Positions 62,125 to 64,000 of a DNA stretch of 64,000 bases are shown in pieces. The notes beneath the pieces were generated by a model. That model was not told the DNA's origin. It saw only the letters and a program-made list of their open reading frames with translations, and did not search any database. Source of the DNA: Thalassotalea_H castellviae (GTDB lineage: Bacteria; Pseudomonadota; Gammaproteobacteria; Enterobacterales; Alteromonadaceae); assembly GCF_031846185.1 (NCBI RefSeq), contig NZ_JAVRIF010000004.1, positions 1 to 64,000 on the forward strand, given 5' to 3'. A program made the position numbers and the translations under genes. Within the stretch, counting starts at the first letter, position 1, and each line of letters opens with the position of its first letter.

Positions 62125-63087
62125 TTAATTACTGTAATCACTAAATAACGACGTTAATACAGCACACTGTGCCCACATTCTATTTTCCGCTTCTTGGAAC
62201 ACGACAGATTTTTCTTCATCATCAAAAAGTGCAGTGGTAATTTCTTCTTCTAAATGTGCGGGTTGGCAATGCATTACCACACTCGCGTTGGCTTTCTCCA
62301 TTAAGGCATGATTCACCTGATAAGGAGCAAAAACCTTCAATATTGTTGCTTTCTTGCTTGGGTCTTCATCACCCATTGATACCCAAGTATCAGTATAGAT
62401 GGCATCTTGTTGACCCAGTTGATTAATATCGGTGGTAAACGTAAATTTTGCGCCACTTACTTGTGCAAGGGCTTGTGTTTTTTCAAGCATTGCTTGTGAA
62501 GGCCCGTAACCTTCAGGACAAACAAGTGTAAAGTCAACGCCCACTAATGCAGCCATCAACATTAATGAATTAGAAACATTATTACCGTCTCCAATATAAG
62601 CAAGTTTGACCTTTGCTAAATCTGCTATGTTATCTTTAGCAAAAATTTCCGCTAAGGTAACAAAATCTGCAAGTGACTGGCACGGATGATATAAATCACA
62701 TAGCGCATTTACCACTGGCACACTTGCATGCTGAGCCAACCCTTCAATAGCACTATTTTCGAAGACACGAGCAACAATGGCGTCAGCGTAACATGACAGG
62801 TTTTTCGCGTAATCACTTACTCTTTCACGTTCACCTAACTTACCGTTTTGTTGACCTAAATAAAGTGCATGACCACCAAGTTTTGCAATACCCATGTCGA
62901 AACTGACATGCGTTCTCAATGATGGCTTTTCAAAAATCATTGCTACTGATTTTCCTGCTAATACTTGATTAAAGTTAGCGGGATTTTTTTTAATTTCAAT
63001 TGCCAGTGTTATTAACGCGATTATTTCTGATTTGGTTAACTGATCATCCGCTAAAAAATTAGCCAATGCTGGAGTATGATGTGTCAT
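62125..63087 (-). CDS. argF: Ornithine carbamoyltransferase, with unusual motif residues
   Basis: Transfers the carbamoyl group to ornithine to form citrulline. The 320-residue protein starts at 63087, where AGGAAAAG lies upstream; an ATG at 63120 would add 11 residues. The carbamoyl-phosphate motif is FEKPSLRTHVSFD, where the usual S-T-R-T-R reads S-L-R-T-H. The ornithine motif, normally HCLP, reads HCQP (MHCQPAHLEEE). HPCQSLADFVTL and YIGDGNNVSNSLM are normal. The position between argB and argG supports the assignment, but the two changes could alter affinity or substrate (for example an acylated ornithine). Confidence 0.92.
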   Translation of the reverse strand: MTHHTPALANFLADDQLTKSEIIALITLAIEIKKNPANFNQVLAGKSVAMIFEKPSLRTHVSFDMGIAKLGGHALYLGQQNGKLGERERVSDYAKNLSCYADAIVARVFENSAIEGLAQHASVPVVNALCDLYHPCQSLADFVTLAEIFAKDNIADLAKVKLAYIGDGNNVSNSLMLMAALVGVDFTLVCPEGYGPSQAMLEKTQALAQVSGAKFTFTTDINQLGQQDAIYTDTWVSMGDEDPSKKATILKVFAPYQVNHALMEKANASVVMHCQPAHLEEEITTALFDDEEKSVVFQEAENRMWAQCAVLTSLFSDYSN

Positions 63088-63161
63088 TTTCTTTTCCTGT
63101 TTCGAGTACGTATCTTTCAATTATGAACGCTTACTAACTTTTTCATTGTGGTTGAAGCTAG

Positions 63162-63956
63162 TTAGCTGCTTGGTTGAATGCGGGTGCCGATATTCTCACC
63201 ATTAAGCAAATGAATAATTTGCTCGGGAGATTGCCAACTGGCCACCGCGATACTTCGTCGCAACTGGTTAGCCGCATTTAACGCGGCATTTACTTTGGCG
63301 GTCATACCGCCTGCGATCACTCCTTGATCAATTAAAGACGATGCTTGTTCATTATTTAAGGACGGTATGTATTGCCCACTGCCATCTTTTACGCCATTAA
63401 CATCGGTAAGTAATAACAGTTCAGCATTGAGTAATTTACAAATAGCAACCGCAGCATCATCGGCATTAACATTGACCAATTCGCCACTTTTTAACGAGCC
63501 AATGGAGGAAATAATCGGTAAAAAATTCGCATTAATTAAGCTATCCAGTAATTTACTGCATTGTGCACTTGGCTCACCAACCATGCCTAAATCTTTTTCG
63601 CTTAACGTGCATGACACCATATTGCCATCAGATAATGACAATCCAACAGCATGCATATTTAAACTAGACGCAGCAGCAACAATTGACTTATTAACACTCC
63701 CCGCTAAAGCGCCCGAGATAATTTGCATTTGTTCCTGTGGAGTGACACGTAAACCGTGCTTTTTTTCAGTGGTAAAGCCCGCTTGGCTTAACATTTCATC
63801 AACCACACAACCGCCACCATGTACTAAGACTACGGCTTGATTCTGCAACGAAGCAATAACGGTCAATAACGATTGCAAAGCTGATGCCTTCTCTAAGATA
63901 GCACCGCCAATCTTGATCACTAACGGCTTGTTATTTAACTTCTTTGAAAGTGCCAT
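63162..63956 (-). CDS. argB: Acetylglutamate kinase
   Basis: Phosphorylates N-acetylglutamate with ATP, the second step of arginine synthesis. The 264-residue enzyme has VIKIGGAILEK, AVVLVHGGGCVVDEM, GLRVTPQEQMQIISGALAGS, VNVNADDAAVAICKLL and the late GVIAGGMTAKVNAAL. This is the shorter enterobacterial type, usually not inhibited by arginine because it lacks the N-terminal helix. The start has AAAGG upstream. argC is expected just beyond the window and the ArgR boxes with it. Confidence 0.96.
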   Translation of the reverse strand: MALSKKLNNKPLVIKIGGAILEKASALQSLLTVIASLQNQAVVLVHGGGCVVDEMLSQAGFTTEKKHGLRVTPQEQMQIISGALAGSVNKSIVAAASSLNMHAVGLSLSDGNMVSCTLSEKDLGMVGEPSAQCSKLLDSLINANFLPIISSIGSLKSGELVNVNADDAAVAICKLLNAELLLLTDVNGVKDGSGQYIPSLNNEQASSLIDQGVIAGGMTAKVNAALNAANQLRRSIAVASWQSPEQIIHLLNGENIGTRIQPSS

Positions 63957-64000
63957 TAGTTTATGCCTTTATTTTGTTGTATCAGTAAACTGTATTCACT

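Noticed and set aside
63367..63840. Plus-strand open frame of 157 codons inside argB
   Set aside because: It lies wholly antisense to a certain core gene, with composition mirroring it. I treat it as a shadow.

Overview
The window looks like a chromosome segment of a low-GC marine gammaproteobacterium of the order Alteromonadales, most likely family Colwelliaceae (Colwellia or Thalassotalea type). This rests on the AT-rich base composition, the gene order pilMNOPQ-aroK-aroB-damX-dam followed by rpe-trpS, a DUF2970 protein beside dam, and an arg operon carrying the ArgH(A) fusion. No rRNA, tRNA, CRISPR array or intact transposase was seen. Gene names come from reading motifs and family resemblance, not from a database search.

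The left part (1-9.4 kb) is accessory. The first bases and three complete repeats at 6620-6716, 7306-7400 and 8575-8669 look like integron attC sites; a fourth is cut short at 9405. A 155-bp remnant of an integron integrase gene (6465-6619, minus strand) ends exactly where the first attC begins. It keeps the Arg, LGH and Tyr motifs but is frameshifted. The array carries a parDE toxin-antitoxin pair, an acyltransferase-3 membrane protein and a TlpA-like thioredoxin. Between the edge repeat and this array lie a secreted NTF2-like protein, a GNAT acetyltransferase, a solute-binding protein paired with a chemoreceptor, and a gamma-glutamyltransferase.

The region from 9.5 to 30.7 kb is mixed metabolism and regulation: LysR/DoxX/pirin, astB, a phosphatase-like protein, a VOC enzyme with a divergent LysR, a DUF523-DUF1722 protein, an S9 peptidase, a ToxR-like TPR regulator, a fatty acid hydroxylase, a two-component system and a class C beta-lactamase-like protein. 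One intact yjbR/mmcQ-type gene, one truncated 95% identical copy and one decayed copy are scattered over about 7 kb.

The region from 30.8 to 38.3 kb handles metals and envelope stress: feoAB under a Fur box, a TonB receptor of probable copper type with a Met/Asp-rich loop and an FNR-like promoter, and a coupled trypsin-like protease and FHA membrane protein.

The right part (38.4-64 kb) is conserved core: trpS, rpe, a TorF-type porin, an unexpected pentameric ligand-gated ion channel-like protein, dam, damX, aroBK, the type IV pilus operon pilMNOPQ, divergent mrcA, pckA, and argB-argF-argG-argH(A)-argA running leftward. The argC start of this operon lies beyond the window. Arginine is thus made by the arg operon, while astB and pckA belong to arginine breakdown and gluconeogenesis.
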